A stretch of DNA of 64,000 nt from Oscillospiraceae bacterium. Lineage in GTDB: Bacteria > Bacillota > Clostridia > Oscillospirales > Ruminococcaceae. Location: assembly GCA_017468365.1 (NCBI GenBank), contig JAFUIS010000018.1, forward strand, positions 1 to 64,000. Reading direction: 5' to 3'. Shown here one piece after another: positions 32,039 to 39,743 of the stretch. Position 1 is the first letter of the stretch. The number at the start of each line of letters is the position of its first letter. A program made the position numbers and the translations under genes. The notes beneath the pieces were generated by a model. It was not told the origin of the DNA. It saw nothing but the letters and a program-made list of their open reading frames with translations, and searched no databases.

Positions 32039-32839
32039 ATGAAAAAACTCATCGCTCTTGCACTCGCACTTATCCTCACCCTCAGCTTTGCAGCATGCTC
32101 TTCCGAATCCGATGAAAAAACCATCAAAGTAGGCGCTTCTCCTGCTCCTCATGCAGAAATCCTTGAAGTTGCAAAAGAAGTTCTTGCAGCAGACGGCTGG
32201 ACCCTTGAAATCATTGAATTCACCGACTACGTTCTTCCTAACGAAACCCTCACCGCCGGCGAAATCGACGCAAACTACTTCCAGCACACCCCTTACCTCG
32301 ATACCTATAACGCAGAACACGGAACCGATATTGCTTCCGCTGCTGTAATCCACTACGAACCTCTTGGCATTTATCCCGGAAAAACCGCTTCTCTTGACGC
32401 AATCGCAGACGGTGCAACCATTGCTGTTCCCAACGACGGTTCCAACGAAGCACGCGCTCTTTATCTCCTTCAGGATCTTGGCCTTATCACTGTTGATAAC
32501 ACCAACGGCTTCAACATCACCGTTCTCGATATCGTTGATAACCCCAAAAACCTCGAAATCCTTGAAGCAGAAGCTGCACAGCTCCCCAACATCCTTGCTG
32601 ACGTTGACTTCGCAGTAATCAACGGCAACTATGCAATCGGCGCAGGCATCGATGGTTCCGTTCTTGAAACCGAAGCAAAAGACTCCGAAGCAGCACAGAT
32701 CTACGGCAACATCATCGCAGTAAGAAACGGCGAAGAAGCAACCGAAAAAACTCTTGCTCTTGTCGAAGCTGTTCAGAGCGAAGAAGTTAAAGCATTCATC
32801 GAAGAAACCTACGGCGTATCCGTTGTTCCGGTTTTCTGA
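32039..32839 (+). CDS. metQ: methionine-binding lipoprotein
   Basis: A 266-residue substrate-binding lipoprotein of the NlpA/MetQ family: signal peptide with lipobox FAAC, then IKVGASPAPHAEIL and IDANYFQHTPYLD, which are family hallmarks. It captures methionine outside the membrane for MetNI. It is the last gene of the T-box operon. Its original terminator appears to have been split by the insertion that follows. Confidence 0.95.
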   Translation: MKKLIALALALILTLSFAACSSESDEKTIKVGASPAPHAEILEVAKEVLAADGWTLEIIEFTDYVLPNETLTAGEIDANYFQHTPYLDTYNAEHGTDIASAAVIHYEPLGIYPGKTASLDAIADGATIAVPNDGSNEARALYLLQDLGLITVDNTNGFNITVLDIVDNPKNLEILEAEAAQLPNILADVDFAVINGNYAIGAGIDGSVLETEAKDSEAAQIYGNIIAVRNGEEATEKTLALVEAVQSEEVKAFIEETYGVSVVPVF

Positions 32840-32850
32840 TTAAAGGTTAA

Positions 32851-32877
32851 CAAAAAAAGAGCCGCTCGAAAGAGCGG
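32851..32877 (+). terminator. metQ terminator, left half plus hairpin (disrupted)
   Basis: An A run and GAG lead into CCGCTC-GAAA-GAGCGG (32862-32877), but the T run is missing and the sequence continues as TACGCATG. The same hairpin followed by CTTTTCTTTTTG occurs at 33770-33797. Joining the two rebuilds a normal bidirectional terminator. Confidence 0.75.
32862..32877. repeat. 16-bp direct repeat (terminator hairpin), left copy
   Basis: CCGCTCGAAAGAGCGG, identical to 33770-33785. The two copies flank the GyrI cassette. Confidence 0.85.
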
Positions 32878-32894
32878 TACGCATGAAACAGTTG

Positions 32895-32930
32895 ACAGGC
32901 ACAGCAGGTTACTGCTGTGCCTGTTCTTGT
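32895..32930 (+). terminator. terminator-like hairpin at the left end of the cassette
   Basis: A 13-bp perfect stem (32895-32907 with 32912-32924), a GTTA loop, then TTCTTGT. It would stop read-through from metQ in place of the lost terminator. Confidence 0.6.
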
Positions 32931-32955
32931 ATAACTTCCTTTAGTGTGATACTAT
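32927..32955 (+). promoter_or_regulatory. promoter of the GyrI-like cassette gene
   Basis: TTGTAT (32927-32932) and TACTAT (32950-32955) are separated by 17 bases. Confidence 0.5.
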
Positions 32956-32998
32956 GAAAGCAAACAGTTCGATAAACTTGAATTTGACGGAGGCAGTT

Positions 32999-33631
32999 AT
33001 GGCATTTGATTTTAAAAGAGAATACAAAGAATTTTACATGCCTAAGAACAAACCACAGATTGTAAATGTTCCAAAGGCAAATTATATAGCCGTAAGAGGT
33101 AAAGGCAATCCCAACGAAGAAGGTGGTGCATATCAGCAGGCAGTCAGCATTTTATATGCTGTTGCATACACCTTGAAAATGAGTTATAAAACAGACTACA
33201 AAATTGAGGGATTCTTTGAGTATGTTGTTCCACCGCTTGAGGGATTTTGGTGGCAAGATGATGTCGATGGTGTTGATTACTCCGACAAGTCAACCTTTAA
33301 CTGGATTTCTGTAATTCGCCTGCCAGATTTTGTTTCTAAAGCGGATTTTGAATGGGCAGTAATAACAGCAACCAAAAAGAAAAAATTGGATTGTTCATCA
33401 GCGGAATTTATGACCATTGATGAGGGTTTGTGTGTTCAAATTATGCACGCTGGTTCGTTTGATGATGAGCCAGCAACAGTTGCCTTGATGGATGCCTATT
33501 TGGAGCAAAACGGATATGCAAATGACTTCAGCGAAAGCAGATTGCACCATGAGATTTATATGTCCGATGCAAGAAAGGTTGCTCCCGACAAGTGGAAAAC
33601 CGTTATTAGACATCCAATCAAAAAAGCATAA
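32999..33631 (+). CDS. GyrI-like small-molecule-binding protein
   Basis: A 210-residue protein of the GyrI-like/SOUL-type ligand-binding superfamily: PKANYIAVRGKGNPNE, EGFFEYVVPPLEGFWW, and a C-terminal LHHEIYMSDARKVAPDKWKTVIRHP. Stand-alone members bind drugs or other hydrophobic small molecules; some hydrolyse them. The ATG at 32999 follows GGAGG. Codon use is less biased than in metQ, as expected for cargo of the inserted cassette. A 15-bp repeat starts directly after the stop. The biological ligand is unknown. Confidence 0.85.
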   Translation: MAFDFKREYKEFYMPKNKPQIVNVPKANYIAVRGKGNPNEEGGAYQQAVSILYAVAYTLKMSYKTDYKIEGFFEYVVPPLEGFWWQDDVDGVDYSDKSTFNWISVIRLPDFVSKADFEWAVITATKKKKLDCSSAEFMTIDEGLCVQIMHAGSFDDEPATVALMDAYLEQNGYANDFSESRLHHEIYMSDARKVAPDKWKTVIRHPIKKA

Positions 33632-33645
33632 CCAATTCCAATTTG
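33631..33645 (+). repeat. 15-bp repeat after stop codon, copy 2
   Basis: ACCAATTCCAATTTG, identical to the sequence after the stop of the small gene at 20524-20724. Confidence 0.6.
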
Positions 33646-33713
33646 TCGAACGGATAAAGAGCGCACTTCTATACACTATTCAGTGTGGTGCGTATGGTGC
33701 TGCAACACGATTA

Positions 33714-33752
33714 CGAAAAAATCCTCCCTATGAAGATTTCATAGGGAGGATT
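33714..33752 (-). terminator. terminator hairpin at the right end of the cassette
   Basis: A 15-bp perfect stem (33720-33734 with 33738-33752) with loop GAT, followed on the minus strand by T residues. It would stop transcription coming from the methyltransferase gene. Confidence 0.8.
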
Positions 33753-33769
33753 CACTGTTTTGCGAAGTC

Positions 33770-33785
33770 CCGCTCGAAAGAGCGG
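33770..33785. repeat. 16-bp direct repeat (terminator hairpin), right copy
   Basis: CCGCTCGAAAGAGCGG, followed by CTTTTCTTTTTG, the tail of the original metQ terminator. Confidence 0.85.
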
Positions 33786-33797
33786 CTTTTCTTTTTG

Positions 33798-34415
33798 TCA
33801 TTTTTTAAGCGAAAGCAAACCGGAACAGAAAGATATACGTTCAAATTCCATTTTAGGAAAAACTTTTTTCATCTCATCAAACACAAAATAAATTTCCTCG
33901 TCGTCCCATTCTTCACCGGCAAGTTTTTTACATTCTTCAAGTTCGGCTCGGGTGTTAAAAGCAACGTCGCCGATATATATCGTTCCGCCGTCATTTAAAA
34001 GAGGAACAAGGTTTTTTATAAAATCCACTTTCTGTTCGTCGGTAAGGTGATGCAGGGAATAGGTGGCGACTATCATATCATATTTTTGATTTTTAAGTTC
34101 TTTTGCAAGGCCTTTTGAAAAATCACCGCAAAAAAGTTTTGCGCCGGGCATCTTTTTCTGCGATGCTTCTATCATCTTTTCAGAAAAATCCTGGCCGTAA
34201 ATATCTATCCCTTTTTCATAAAGTCTTGAAGAAAGAGTGCCCGTTCCGAATCCTATGTCAAGAACGCTTTTTGCGTCCGAACCGAGAATTCGGTTATAAA
34301 TTTTGTTTAATATATCTTTATATCCCGCAAAAGGATAAGTTTTTTCCTCGTCCGAAAGGCCGACGCTTTTATCATATCCGTCCGCCCATAAATCAAAACC
34401 TTCGCTTCCAAGCAT
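33798..34415 (-). CDS. class I SAM-dependent methyltransferase
   Basis: A 205-residue methyltransferase with SAM-binding motif I (VLDIGFGTGTLSSRLYEKG), the acidic residue after strand 2 (IYGQDFS), and motif LHHLTDEQK. It begins MLGSEGFDLWADGYDKSV, typical of a small UbiE/YrrT-like group acting on small molecules. The substrate is unknown. GAGGTGA precedes the ATG. Its original terminator was shared with metQ and is now disrupted; the cassette's right hairpin takes its place. Confidence 0.85.
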   Translation of the reverse strand: MLGSEGFDLWADGYDKSVGLSDEEKTYPFAGYKDILNKIYNRILGSDAKSVLDIGFGTGTLSSRLYEKGIDIYGQDFSEKMIEASQKKMPGAKLFCGDFSKGLAKELKNQKYDMIVATYSLHHLTDEQKVDFIKNLVPLLNDGGTIYIGDVAFNTRAELEECKKLAGEEWDDEEIYFVFDEMKKVFPKMEFERISFCSGLLSLKK

Positions 34416-34436
34416 GGAACGTCACCTCTTTTTTAA

Positions 34437-34470
34437 AAAATAAAAAAACTCCCGTTTTTGCGGGAGCTTT
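34437..34470 (-). terminator. intrinsic terminator of the GNAT gene
   Basis: CTCCCG and CGGGAG form the stem, with a T run on the minus strand. Confidence 0.8.
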
Positions 34471-34476
34471 GTTTTT

Positions 34477-34893
34477 TTATCTTACTCTGTAAGTTGCGTA
34501 ATATACGTTTTTGCCGGAAAGGTCTTCGCCGAAATCTACTGCCCAAAAACCATATCTGGTAAAGAAATCCAAAGAGTTCTGGGGAACTTCAGCAACAACA
34601 GCTTTGGGTTTCTGGTCTGCAATGGCACCGTCAAGAAGAGCGGAAGCTACGCCGCTTTTGCGGTAATCGCGGTGAACGCCGATGAAAAGAAGATGCATAA
34701 CGTCGCCGGTGGAAGGGTCAGTAACACAAAAACCGGTTACAAGTTCGCCCTCAAGCGCAACGTAAATGGAAGAGCTTTCACTGCGGCAAAAATGCTCAAT
34801 AAGAGAAATGGTCTCTTCGCCTTTGAAAAAAAGCTGTTTTTCGATCTGCTGATATTCGGGGCTATCGGGAAGGATCTTTTTGATTTCGTACAT
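34477..34893 (-). CDS. GNAT-family N-acetyltransferase
   Basis: A 138-residue acetyltransferase with the acetyl-CoA binding motif A (MHLLFIGVHRDYRKSGVASALL) and the later NSLDFFTRYGF element. The ATG at 34893 is chosen over a GTG at 34905, which lies inside the AAAGGTGG ribosome binding site. Single-domain GNAT proteins acetylate amines of small molecules or protein N-termini; the acceptor cannot be predicted. Transcribed alone, with its own terminator. Confidence 0.85.
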   Translation of the reverse strand: MYEIKKILPDSPEYQQIEKQLFFKGEETISLIEHFCRSESSSIYVALEGELVTGFCVTDPSTGDVMHLLFIGVHRDYRKSGVASALLDGAIADQKPKAVVAEVPQNSLDFFTRYGFWAVDFGEDLSGKNVYYATYRVR

Positions 34894-34989
34894 AATCAAA
34901 ACCACCTTTGCGAAAAAATATTACATTTTATTTTACCATATATTTTGTAAACTATCAAGTTTTTAAGACGAAAAATGCAATATTTTGTA

Positions 34990-35025
34990 AAAATAAAACC
35001 GGGCGAAAAATCCCGCCCGGTTTAT
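34990..35025 (-). terminator. intrinsic terminator of the XRE-membrane gene
   Basis: ACCGGGCG and CGCCCGGT form the stem and T residues follow on the minus strand. Confidence 0.85.
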
Positions 35026-35026
35026 C

Positions 35027-36007
35027 TTATTTTTTGTCGATATAATGTGCTATTCCCTCAAATACTCCGAAAAAAACTCCGGCAACGGGCCAGATTATCC
35101 AGGTCATTTGCCATTTCATGGTATAAAAACTCCAGCCGAGATAAACCGCGGTCACAATGCACCAATATATTGATGAAATCGGATCAAGTTTCTTTTCAAA
35201 AGTTTTCTTTTCAACCGTATAATCGTCCTGCTGAAGAAGTTTTTCGGTGGTTGCCCAGGGGATTCCGGTGCGAACAAGGATATAAACTCCCGCGGCAACT
35301 ATCATAAGAGTAAGGCAAAGACCGATCAAAACCTCGCCGTCCGCTTTTTCAAAAAAAGCACCGATGAAAAGCGGAATTGCAGAAAGAACACAAAGACAGA
35401 TTCCGATTACGCAGTCGCGAATGTGTTTTTCGCGAAGTTTGTTCTGGCGCTCTTTCACCATTCCCGCAACGCCGTAGGCAAGCTCTATGGGCTCTTCTTC
35501 GATGTATTCAAATCTGCTTGTCTTCATGCCGCTGGAAATAAAAAGCGCCACCGCGGGCACTACGATAAGCACCAGCGTGATAAGTCCGATACCGCCTGCA
35601 CCGTTTTCGGTAATTCCTATTTTTCCGGAAATCTGCATTGCGATAAGGAAGAACATTGTAATGGGCGAAAGTATGCAAAGCGCAACGCCAAGGGCAACCA
35701 TGGGTGCCGTTTCATCTTTTACCTTAATAAATTCGTTGGCTTCTTCCATAGAAACTTTCCGGAAGGTGCTTTCACTTATTTCTTCCTTCGGCAAAGGCAT
35801 CTCTTCGCCCAGTTCGTCTTTAAGAAGAAAATCGGTTGAAACTCCAAAAATCTCGCTCATAAGAAGAATTTTATCAAGATCGGGAATGGAAAGAGCGCCT
35901 TCCCATTTCGAAACGCTCTGGCGCGAAACGCCCATTTTTTCCGCAAGTTCCTCCTGCGAAAAGCCGGCCTTTTTTCTCAGTTCTATAATTTTGTCTGCAA
36001 GAATCAT
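35027..36007 (-). CDS. XRE-family regulator with C-terminal membrane domain
   Basis: A 326-residue protein with an N-terminal helix-turn-helix (LRKKAGFSQEELAEKMGVSR, residues 10-29, then SVSKWEGALSIPDLDKIL) and about six membrane helices in the C-terminal two thirds. Such fusions are common in Clostridia and probably sense membrane state or a small molecule and regulate their own gene. The start at 36007 follows GAGGTGA; the frame extends further upstream without a better site. Palindromic GTTGCAAC sequences upstream are candidate operators. Confidence 0.8.
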   Translation of the reverse strand: MILADKIIELRKKAGFSQEELAEKMGVSRQSVSKWEGALSIPDLDKILLMSEIFGVSTDFLLKDELGEEMPLPKEEISESTFRKVSMEEANEFIKVKDETAPMVALGVALCILSPITMFFLIAMQISGKIGITENGAGGIGLITLVLIVVPAVALFISSGMKTSRFEYIEEEPIELAYGVAGMVKERQNKLREKHIRDCVIGICLCVLSAIPLFIGAFFEKADGEVLIGLCLTLMIVAAGVYILVRTGIPWATTEKLLQQDDYTVEKKTFEKKLDPISSIYWCIVTAVYLGWSFYTMKWQMTWIIWPVAGVFFGVFEGIAHYIDKK

Positions 36008-36104
36008 GTTTTCACCTCGTCTGAAAAAATCGGAAGAATTTCTTCCCTTCGATGAAATCATACGTCTTTTTGCGGTGTCAAGCCATAAACCGAACAAGTC
36101 AATT

Positions 36105-36137
36105 TGTCAACCGACGGTTGCAACTGCCGGTTGCAAA
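36105..36137 (-). promoter_or_regulatory. candidate operator upstream of the XRE-membrane gene
   Basis: The palindrome GTTGCAAC (36117-36124) is followed by GTTGCAAA (36130-36137), just upstream of a minus-strand TTGACA (36110-36105). The matching -10 is weak (TATGGC). Confidence 0.4.
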
Positions 36138-36141
36138 GGCA

Positions 36142-36177
36142 AAAAAGCCGGAAAAGCACTGCTTTTCCGGCTTTTTA
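36142..36177. terminator. bidirectional intrinsic terminator
   Basis: AAAAAGCCGGAAAAGC pairs with GCTTTTCCGGCTTTTT around ACT. It ends glyS (-). Confidence 0.9.
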
Positions 36178-36192
36178 AGGTTCGTCAAAAAA

Positions 36193-37569
36193 TCAGAATA
36201 CGATTTTTTCTTCGATGTAGGAAACGAGTTCGCTGATAGGCATTCTTACCTGTTCCATGGAATCGCGGTCACGAACGGTTACGCAGCCGTCCTCTTCGGA
36301 TTCAAAGTCGTAAGTGATGCAGAAGGGAGTGCCGATCTCGTCCTCACGGCGATAACGTTTACCAATGGAACCGGATTCGTCATAATCGACCATGAAGTGT
36401 TTTGCAAGCTCGTCGTGAACTTTAAGTGCGCCTTCGCTGAGTTTTTTGGAAAGAGGAAGAACAGCTGCTTTGAAAGGAGCAAGAGCGGGATGAAGGCGAA
36501 GAACGGTACGAACATCTTTTTCGCCAACAACTTCTTCATCATAAGCATCGCAAAGGAATGCAAGGGTTACACGGTCTGCACCAAGAGAAGGCTCAACAAC
36601 GTAAGGAATATATCTTTCGTTGGTATCGGGATCAAAATAGTCCTGAGTTTTGCCGGAATGGTTGGTGTGCTGAGTAAGGTCATAGTCGGTTCTGTCCGCT
36701 ACACCCCAAAGTTCACCCCAGCCGAAGGGGAAGAGGAACTCGAAGTCGGTGGTGCCGACGGAATAGAAGCAAAGCTCTTCGGGAGAATGGTCGCGGCGGC
36801 GAAGGTTCTCTTTTTTCATGCCGAGACGGAGAAGCCAGTTTTCACAATAGTCTTTCCAGTAAGCGAACCAGTCAAGGTCGGTGCCGGGTTTGCAGAAGAA
36901 CTCAAGTTCCATCTGTTCAAACTCACGGGTACGGAAAGTGAAGTTACCGGGAGTAATTTCGTTACGGAAGGATTTACCGATCTGTGCAATACCGAAAGGA
37001 AGTTTTTTACGGGTGGTTCTCTGAACGTTTTCAAAGTTTACAAAGATACCCTGTGCGGTTTCGGGACGAAGATAGATCTGGCTGGTTGCGTCTTCGGTTA
37101 CGCCCTGGAAGGTTTTGAACATAAGGTTGAAAGAACGGATATCGGTAAAGTCATGTGCGCCGCAGTTGGGGCATACAACGTTCTTTTCATCGACGAATGC
37201 ACGCATTTTGTCGAATTCCCAACCTTCGGGAGAAACGCCGGTCTGGTCTTCGATAAGTTTGTCAGCTCTGTGACGGGTTTTGCAGGCTTTGCAGTCCATA
37301 AGCGGGTCAGAAAAGCCGCCAACGTGACCGGAAGCTACCCAAACCTGGGGGTTCATAAGAATAGCAGCGTCAAGACCTACGTTGTAGGGGCTTTCCTGAA
37401 CAAATGCTTTCCACCATGCACGTTTTACGTTGTTTTTAAATTCTACACCAAGAGGGCCATAGTCCCAGGTGTTGGAAAGACCGCCGTAAATTTCAGAACC
37501 TGCGTAAACAAATCCGCGGCCTTTGCAAAGAGCGACGATTTTTTCCATGGTTTTTTCGGTTGCCAACAT
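36193..37569 (-). CDS. glyS: glycyl-tRNA synthetase, single-chain (alpha2) type
   Basis: A 458-residue class II synthetase that charges tRNA-Gly. Visible are the start [20 protein letters not shown], a zinc-binding-like insertion (DCKACKTRH, then CPNCGAHDF), motif 2 ([20 protein letters not shown]) and motif 3 ([16 protein letters not shown]). This is the eukaryote/archaea-like single-chain form, also usual in many Firmicutes, in contrast to the GlyQ/GlyS two-subunit enzyme. Promoter at 37623-37651; no T-box is seen in the 50-base leader. Terminated at 36142-36177. Confidence 0.95.
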   Translation of the reverse strand: MLATEKTMEKIVALCKGRGFVYAGSEIYGGLSNTWDYGPLGVEFKNNVKRAWWKAFVQESPYNVGLDAAILMNPQVWVASGHVGGFSDPLMDCKACKTRHRADKLIEDQTGVSPEGWEFDKMRAFVDEKNVVCPNCGAHDFTDIRSFNLMFKTFQGVTEDATSQIYLRPETAQGIFVNFENVQRTTRKKLPFGIAQIGKSFRNEITPGNFTFRTREFEQMELEFFCKPGTDLDWFAYWKDYCENWLLRLGMKKENLRRRDHSPEELCFYSVGTTDFEFLFPFGWGELWGVADRTDYDLTQHTNHSGKTQDYFDPDTNERYIPYVVEPSLGADRVTLAFLCDAYDEEVVGEKDVRTVLRLHPALAPFKAAVLPLSKKLSEGALKVHDELAKHFMVDYDESGSIGKRYRREDEIGTPFCITYDFESEEDGCVTVRDRDSMEQVRMPISELVSYIEEKIVF

Positions 37570-37622
37570 ATTTTAACACTCCTCAAAAAAGTATTATTAA
37601 CATAAAGTTGCCTTATTATATA

Positions 37623-37651
37623 AATATATTCCTTTAAAGCGATTAAGTCAA
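37623..37651 (-). promoter_or_regulatory. glyS promoter
   Basis: On the minus strand, TTGACT (37651-37646) and TATATT (37628-37623) are separated by 17 bases. Confidence 0.8.
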
Positions 37652-37701
37652 GAGCAAACCATTTTTTAATGAGATGAAGCTTTAAAAAAACGCCCTTTTC
37701 C

Positions 37702-37730
37702 TTGACAATTCCGTTTATAAAGTATTATAT
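37702..37730 (+). promoter_or_regulatory. promoter of the yicC-remA-gmk-rpoZ-coaBC operon
   Basis: TTGACA (37702-37707) and TTATAT (37725-37730) are 17 bases apart. Confidence 0.75.
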
Positions 37731-37780
37731 TATATATTAGAAAAATATTAGGTTTGTGCAAAAAAAGAGAGGAAATAAAC

Positions 37781-38659
37781 ATGATTAAAAGCATGACCGG
37801 ATACGGCGCCGCAGAAGAGATTCTCAACGGACGCAATATCAGAGTTGAAATAAAATCCGTAAACCATCGCTATTTTGAATATTCCGCAAGAGTTCCCCGT
37901 TCCTGCGGATTCCTTGAAGAAAAATTAAAACGCCTTCTTTCCGGCGTAATCAGCCGCGGAAAAGTCGATGTCGGAGTAATGATCCAGACCGTTGAAGGCA
38001 CCAACGAAGAAATAACCATCAACAAAGAAGTTGTAAAAAGCTATGTTGATGCTCTTCGCAGCGTAAAGGACGAGTTCGGTCTTACCGACGACCTTTCCCT
38101 TTCCGTTGTTGCAAAATTCCCCGACGTTTTCACCGTTGTAAAAGCACAGACCGATGAAGATGCTCTTTGGGCAGACGTTGAATCCGTCGCAAAAAAAGCC
38201 GCCGCCGCGTTTGTTGAAATGCGCGAGACCGAAGGCGAAAAAATGAACGCCGACGTTCTTAGCCGTGCCGCATATATCGAAGAAAAAGTCGGATTCATCG
38301 AAAAACGCAGCCCCGAAACCGTTAAAGAATATCGCGAACGTCTTTATAACAAAATGCTCGAAGTTCTTGACGGAAAACAGATCGATGAAGCAAGGATAGT
38401 GCAGGAAGCCGCCATTTACAGCGACAAAGTTGCCGTTGATGAAGAAACCGTACGCCTTCGCAGCCATATCGCCCAGCTTCGTGAAATCGTTGAACTGAGC
38501 GAACCTGTCGGAAGAAAACTCGACTTCCTTATACAGGAAGTCAACCGCGAGATCAACACCACCGGCAGCAAATGTTCCGACGTTGAAATCGCACAAGTTG
38601 TTGTCGACGTAAAATCCGAAATCGAAAAAATCCGCGAACAGATCCAGAACATCGAGTAA
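37781..38659 (+). CDS. yicC: YicC-family endoribonuclease
   Basis: A 292-residue protein with the YicC N-terminal signature ([26 protein letters not shown]) and the C-terminal DUF1732 part ([20 protein letters not shown], then [18 protein letters not shown]). Family members are metal-dependent endoribonucleases. The ATG at 37781, after GAGAGG, is chosen over an upstream one because the family starts with MIxSMTGY. First gene of the conserved Firmicutes cluster with remA, gmk and rpoZ. Confidence 0.93.
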   Translation: MIKSMTGYGAAEEILNGRNIRVEIKSVNHRYFEYSARVPRSCGFLEEKLKRLLSGVISRGKVDVGVMIQTVEGTNEEITINKEVVKSYVDALRSVKDEFGLTDDLSLSVVAKFPDVFTVVKAQTDEDALWADVESVAKKAAAAFVEMRETEGEKMNADVLSRAAYIEEKVGFIEKRSPETVKEYRERLYNKMLEVLDGKQIDEARIVQEAAIYSDKVAVDEETVRLRSHIAQLREIVELSEPVGRKLDFLIQEVNREINTTGSKCSDVEIAQVVVDVKSEIEKIREQIQNIE

Positions 38660-38675
38660 AAACGGAGGCTTTTAT

Positions 38676-38924
38676 ATGAAGCTTGTCAACATTGGTTTCG
38701 GAAACCTCATCAATGCCAACAGGGTAATTGCTGTGGTTTCGCCGGAATCCGCACCGATAAAGCGAATAATCCAGGAAGCCCGCGACAAAGGTACTCTTAT
38801 TGATGCTTCCTTTGGCCGAAAAACAAAAACTGTTCTTGTAATGGATTCAGGTCACGTAATTCTTTCGGGAATTCAGCCGGAAACCGTAGGAACAAGAATT
38901 ACTACGGAGGGTGAAGATGAATAA
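38676..38924 (+). CDS. remA: RemA-family regulator (DUF370)
   Basis: An 82-residue protein starting [20 protein letters not shown], with [20 protein letters not shown] and [11 protein letters not shown], all diagnostic of RemA. In Bacillus RemA is a DNA-binding protein that activates biofilm matrix operons. Its position between yicC and gmk is conserved. It overlaps gmk by 8 bases. Confidence 0.93.
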   Translation: MKLVNIGFGNLINANRVIAVVSPESAPIKRIIQEARDKGTLIDASFGRKTKTVLVMDSGHVILSGIQPETVGTRITTEGEDE

Positions 38925-39543
38925 AAGAGGAGTTCTTACCGTCATTTCGGGTCCTTCCGGTGTGGGAAAAGGCACTATTATAAACAGACTTTTTGAACTT
39001 GACGAAAATCTTTATTTTTCCGTTTCCGCAACCACAAGAAAACCCCGAGCGGGCGAAATTGACGGAGTTCATTACAGTTTTAAAACCAAAGAAGAGTTTG
39101 AAAACGATATTGAAAGCGGCGAAATGCTTGAACATGCGTCTTTCAGCGGAAACTATTACGGAACCCCCAAAAGTGCCGTTGAAGAAAAGCTTTCCCAAGG
39201 AAAAGACGTGGTTCTTGATATCGAGATCCAGGGTGCAAGAAACGTAAAAAAACTTATGCCCGAAGCCACCCTTATCTATATTCTTCCGCCCAGCATTGAT
39301 GAACTTAAAAAACGCCTTATCGGAAGAAACACCGAGGATAAGGAAAGCATTTCAAGGCGCTTACATACGGCGTATACCGAGCTTCACGAAGCTCCGGAGC
39401 TTTATGATTATTTTATTGTAAACGACATGGTGGATGAAGCCGCCATGAAAATAAAAAATATTATTGAGGGCAAACATTACGGAAGAACCGCAATGCAGGA
39501 AGCTCTTAAACTAATTATAGAGGAGGCAGAAACCCTTGCTTAA
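38917..39543 (+). CDS. gmk: guanylate kinase
   Basis: A 208-residue kinase converting GMP to GDP with ATP. Seen are the P-loop [10 protein letters not shown], the GMP-binding segment [19 protein letters not shown], and [10 protein letters not shown] in the lid region. The ATG at 38917 stands six bases after GGAGG; a GTG at 38911 is too close to it. It overlaps remA upstream and rpoZ downstream, so the operon is tightly packed. Confidence 0.97.
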   Translation: MNKRGVLTVISGPSGVGKGTIINRLFELDENLYFSVSATTRKPRAGEIDGVHYSFKTKEEFENDIESGEMLEHASFSGNYYGTPKSAVEEKLSQGKDVVLDIEIQGARNVKKLMPEATLIYILPPSIDELKKRLIGRNTEDKESISRRLHTAYTELHEAPELYDYFIVNDMVDEAAMKIKNIIEGKHYGRTAMQEALKLIIEEAETLA

Positions 39544-39742
39544 CCCGAACGATACTTACAATCTCAACCAGCTCAACAGCCCCTATGCAAACGTTGTTGC
39601 AATTGCAAAACGTGCACGCCAGATCAGCGAAGACGCTGAAGCAAACCACGAGATCATCTCCGAAAAACCGCTTAAACTCGCCATTGCCGAGTTTATTGAC
39701 GATAGATATCGCGTAAACAAAGTCAACGTGGAGGAAGACTGA
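39536..39742 (+). CDS. rpoZ: RNA polymerase omega subunit
   Basis: A 68-residue protein with the omega pattern SPYANVVAIAKRARQI and KPLKLAIAEFIDDRYRV. It helps assemble RNA polymerase. The start is TTG at 39536, preceded by GAGGAGG, and it overlaps gmk by 8 bases. Short but complete for the family in Firmicutes. Confidence 0.92.
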   Translation: MLNPNDTYNLNQLNSPYANVVAIAKRARQISEDAEANHEIISEKPLKLAIAEFIDDRYRVNKVNVEED

Positions 39743-39743
39743 T

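Larger units (their letters stand above)
32878..33769 (+). mobile_element. 892-bp cassette inserted in the metQ terminator
   Basis: The segment is bounded by identical 16-bp hairpin repeats. Its ends carry an imperfect inverted repeat: CGCATGAAACAGTTGA on the left and CGCAAAACAGTGA on the right, reading inward. It contains one gene (GyrI-like), its own promoter, and a hairpin at each end that terminates transcription entering from outside. There is no transposase. The duplication of a terminator hairpin suggests that the hairpin itself is the target. The mechanism is unknown. Confidence 0.65.

Noticed and set aside
32862..33785. Idea that the GyrI cassette is an integron gene cassette
   Set aside because: No integrase gene nearby and no attC-like imperfect hairpin with conserved core sites; the flanking repeat is the terminator itself. 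Kept only as a cassette of unknown type.
36052..37605. 517-codon plus-strand frame opposite glyS
   Set aside because: Antisense of glyS, low-complexity reading, no start signals.
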